From Pomphorhynchus laevis (taxonomy: Eukaryota > Acanthocephala > Palaeacanthocephala > Echinorhynchida > Pomphorhynchidae): a DNA stretch of 64,000 nucleotides. The translations under genes were made by a program, and so were the position numbers. The stretch covers positions 59,965 to 123,964 of the forward strand of contig WNNJ02000424.1 in the NCBI GenBank assembly GCA_012934845.2, read 5' to 3'. Shown here in pieces: positions 61,446 to 64,000 of this stretch. Each line of letters opens with the position of its first letter. The stretch's first letter is position 1. Under the pieces are notes generated by a model. That model had not been told where the DNA came from. It searched no databases and saw only the letters and a program-made list of their open reading frames with translations.

Positions 61446-64000
61446 ATGGATGCATCAAACAGCGAAAGACAGTCCGCTGCATTAGACCGATCATGTCTCA
61501 ATACCTCAATTCCTAAAAAGGAAAGAACTAGTGTTAGTTTGTCTTCTGAATCTCAACTTCGATCTTCTACTCTCCCGTAAGTTAACCGTCTCGTAAAATC
61601 CTAAATTAATACGTGAATAACTTTTTGAGCAGATTAAAAGTAGAAGTCAATCATGTACCTGTCATTAATCAACAGTTACGTATGTACAAAAATTTGCCTA
61701 TTCAATTTCCGAATCATCTATTTCGTTCATCTGGTACAAAGTTAATTCAAGTAAATTCTACAAATGGGAAACTTAATATTTTTGATTGCAAATCATCAAC
61801 TGATAACAAGGTATTAATTATATCTTATAGATACGAAATACACTTACAATTACATTCTACAAATTCTTGCTAATTGTAAATTGTAAATATCTACTTTGAC
61901 TTTTAATTGAATAAATTTAAAGTAATTTAATATTTTATTATTAATATTATGTGCATTTTCGATATGTATATTGTATTGATTGTAAATAATTATATTGCAA
62001 ATAATTCAAAATTTTTATTTTTCTTTACACGTTAACATTTCTAACATTTATAGTCTAAACATTAAGACTTTAAATGGTACGCGGTTATGATAAAATGCTC
62101 CAAGCCAATTTTTACTTCTTTTGCTATTAAAACAAAAACTAAATGCTTGTTATGCTATATTGTTGATTATGAAAATTCACGTCCATGCATTAGCGATCGT
62201 TGATCCGAATGCACAAGATGAGATTAAATTCGTACTCCAAGTGACGTCTTGTCGCACAGACGAACCGGATGAATAGTGCATTTGTAGAAAACATGCAAGA
62301 TATCCTCATATATTTGCTGCAAGACTGGAGCCAATACGATAACAACCATAACACATCCAAGGTGTGTAATGACGTCAAAGTTGAACCTAGATTGAACACA
62401 GTTGATTGCTCACTTTCATTCATAAATGCTAGCCATTTCAAAAATGTGTTGATGCGTGTACATGTTGCGTAGTTGCAACGAGCTTTTTGAGGTAAGATTT
62501 GAGCGGTACGTTCTTTGTGCTTTACTTCTTTACTCAATCTTTTCCCTATTGTTTTACGGTGATTTTTTCTGCCATAAAATGAAAAAAGGCAATAATTATG
62601 AAAAACATATATGTAAACTTTACAGCATTCAACCTTTACAGTTTGACCGTTGTAAAGCTCGTAACTGTAATGTTAAGTGCGACTGGTGGAGCTGCCTACC
62701 AGTCGTATCATCGGGCCGATTGCACAAATGGTATATCTTAAATACGATTTGTCATACACTTATCTTCTAGATTCTGTCACAAAGAATCTGTTTCTTTTTG
62801 ATTATAGCATCTTCACTGATTATATGAGGAAAACGACCCCACAATGGATGCTCTTATAAATAAAAAGTTGCTTCTAAAAGGCTTGTGTTCATTAAAAATA
62901 TTATAAAAACTCATATTATGATATTCTATTAATATTATATTTTTATATGAAATTCTAGTATTATATATTTAAATGTTTTATATTTGAATTTATTATAAAC
63001 AATTAAAATATAATATTTTATTGAAATATTTAATAAAATTTTCAAAATTCATCATCGACTATAAAATAACGTCATTTTTGAAAAACTAACGTTATAAAAT
63101 ATTTTCATTATTTAAAAATTCAATCAAAAGTAAATCAATTTTAATCATTTTGGTGATTTTCAAATACCAATTATTACCTGATATTATGTTAAGTAGATAT
63201 TGCTTCAAGTATATTAAGTGATTATATTATGTCATATTTTAGCCTTATTCTGAACAAATTCTGCAAATACTAAAAAAGCACATCGGTCCACTTACGAGGT
63301 TAAAAGTTCTAAATAATTTAAATGATTGTATATTTTCATTTGTCGACAATGCGTAGACCTAATACTTCCAAATTAACTGTAACGTGCTTTTGTAAATCGA
63401 AGATTTTGGAAGCTAATAAAAACATCGATCTCTGGAAATTTATTAACCACTTAACAATCCAACAGAAATCCAAAATGAATAATTTTGATATTTCGTTATT
63501 GTTAAATTCATTGAATGTAAACATGGAATTTATATCTACCAAGAAACAACAACATTTACAGAATACTGTCGCTGGTGATACAAGTGATATCTTCCAGATG
63601 TTAATATCTTCAGAATCTACAATACCCGCGATGAATACAGCAGCGAACTCTAATAATTGGAGTCAAGCTTTATTCTTATCAATGCTTTGTGGCAATGTTG
63701 AAGAACAACGAATTATCATGTTAAGGTAAAATGTACAACTTGTATTAGATATTTTTAAATTTTTATTTTATCTTTATTCAAAATATTAAAATTTGCTAAT
63801 TATGCTTTTTCTTATTTTCTATAGATTTGTTGATTCTTTGGATCAATCCCTACCCATAGCAACATATTATAATCTTATTTTGGGACGTATACCACCATCC
63901 TTTAAGGTAAGTGCCAGATTTAAGTTGACACTTTTTATTAAATTATTATCGCAGAAACCAGAATATCTTACTGAAGGGCGTTGGAAACATCATCTAGCCG
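61446..64000 (+). CDS. Sec16: Sec16-like COPII assembly protein, downstream copy (partial)
   Basis: Exons 61,446-61,576; 61,633-61,810; 63,243-63,298; 63,357-63,725; 63,825-63,906; and 63,955 to the window end match exons 1-6 of the copy at 39,309 with no coding difference that I could see. The donor after exon 3 reads GTTAAA here and GTAAAA in the other copy; both are weak but usable. It covers the start (MDASNSERQ), the GPLTR block and the beginning of the ACE1-like core with ALFLSM and LGRIPPSF. The rest lies outside the window, so its integrity is unknown. Confidence 0.8.

Larger units (their letters stand above)
45756..64000 (+). repeat. Large tandem duplication, unit 2 (runs off the window)
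   Basis: It begins inside the intron before Sec16 exon 11 (CTTAAATCATAATCG..AGAACTCTG) and repeats 25,022-about 41,863 to the window end. It retains the 2.1 kb (46,727-48,846) with exon 14 that unit 1 lost, and lacks about 265 bp and about 418 bp that unit 1 has. The first 30 bases differ by a short insertion in unit 1 (AATAAATTTGGACTTTATAA-like). Confidence 0.85.

Noticed and set aside
1-64000. CRISPR arrays, operons, ribosome binding sites, tRNA or rRNA genes
   Set aside because: None seen. Spliced gene structure and element content are eukaryotic, and the only regular array is the 16-bp minisatellite without unique spacers.

Overview
The window is AT-rich animal DNA with very short introns (about 46-58 nt), a COPII-assembly gene, and many non-LTR retrotransposon, Penelope-like element (PLE) and Merlin transposon remains. 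This suggests an arthropod, perhaps an insect such as a parasitoid wasp, but the species cannot be fixed from the sequence alone. Almost everything outside one host gene is mobile-element fossil or AT-rich spacer. Left part (1-21,004): three head-to-tail copies of a mosaic unit of about 5 kb (about 520-5,517; 5,518-16,560; 16,561-21,004). Each carries a broken LINE reverse transcriptase (RT). The second copy is interrupted by a 6.8-kb block (7,009-13,805) holding PLE fragments, a C-terminal LINE fragment, perfect hairpins and an 18-unit, 16-bp minisatellite. The third copy is cut short by a long PLE (21,005-23,645). A LINE ORF1 with zinc knuckles follows on the minus strand (24,272-24,941). 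Right part (25,022-64,000): a head-to-tail tandem duplication with a unit of about 20.7-22 kb. Unit 1 is 25,022-45,755 and unit 2 starts at 45,756 and runs off the window. The duplication breakpoint lies in an intron of a Sec16-like gene. Each unit therefore starts with that gene's last exons, continues through element-rich intergenic DNA, and ends with the first exons of the next gene copy. One gene with both its first and last exons is formed across the unit junction (39,309-48,377). Three exons of an upstream copy remain at 25,208-25,600, and the start of a downstream copy lies at 61,446-64,000. Both units share a Merlin transposase fragment, two kinds of LINE RT remnant, a PLE with GIY-YIG-like traces, a 63-residue candidate secreted peptide ORF and inverted PLE pieces. 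How it works together: only the Sec16-like gene has a recognisable cell function (organising ER exit sites for COPII vesicles), and its copies carry lesions in different exons. The most novel signal is a conserved RNA-structure candidate near the 3' end of one PLE family, seen in at least seven places. It has two nested stems, a small hairpin and a pseudoknot, and the paired positions change together between copies.
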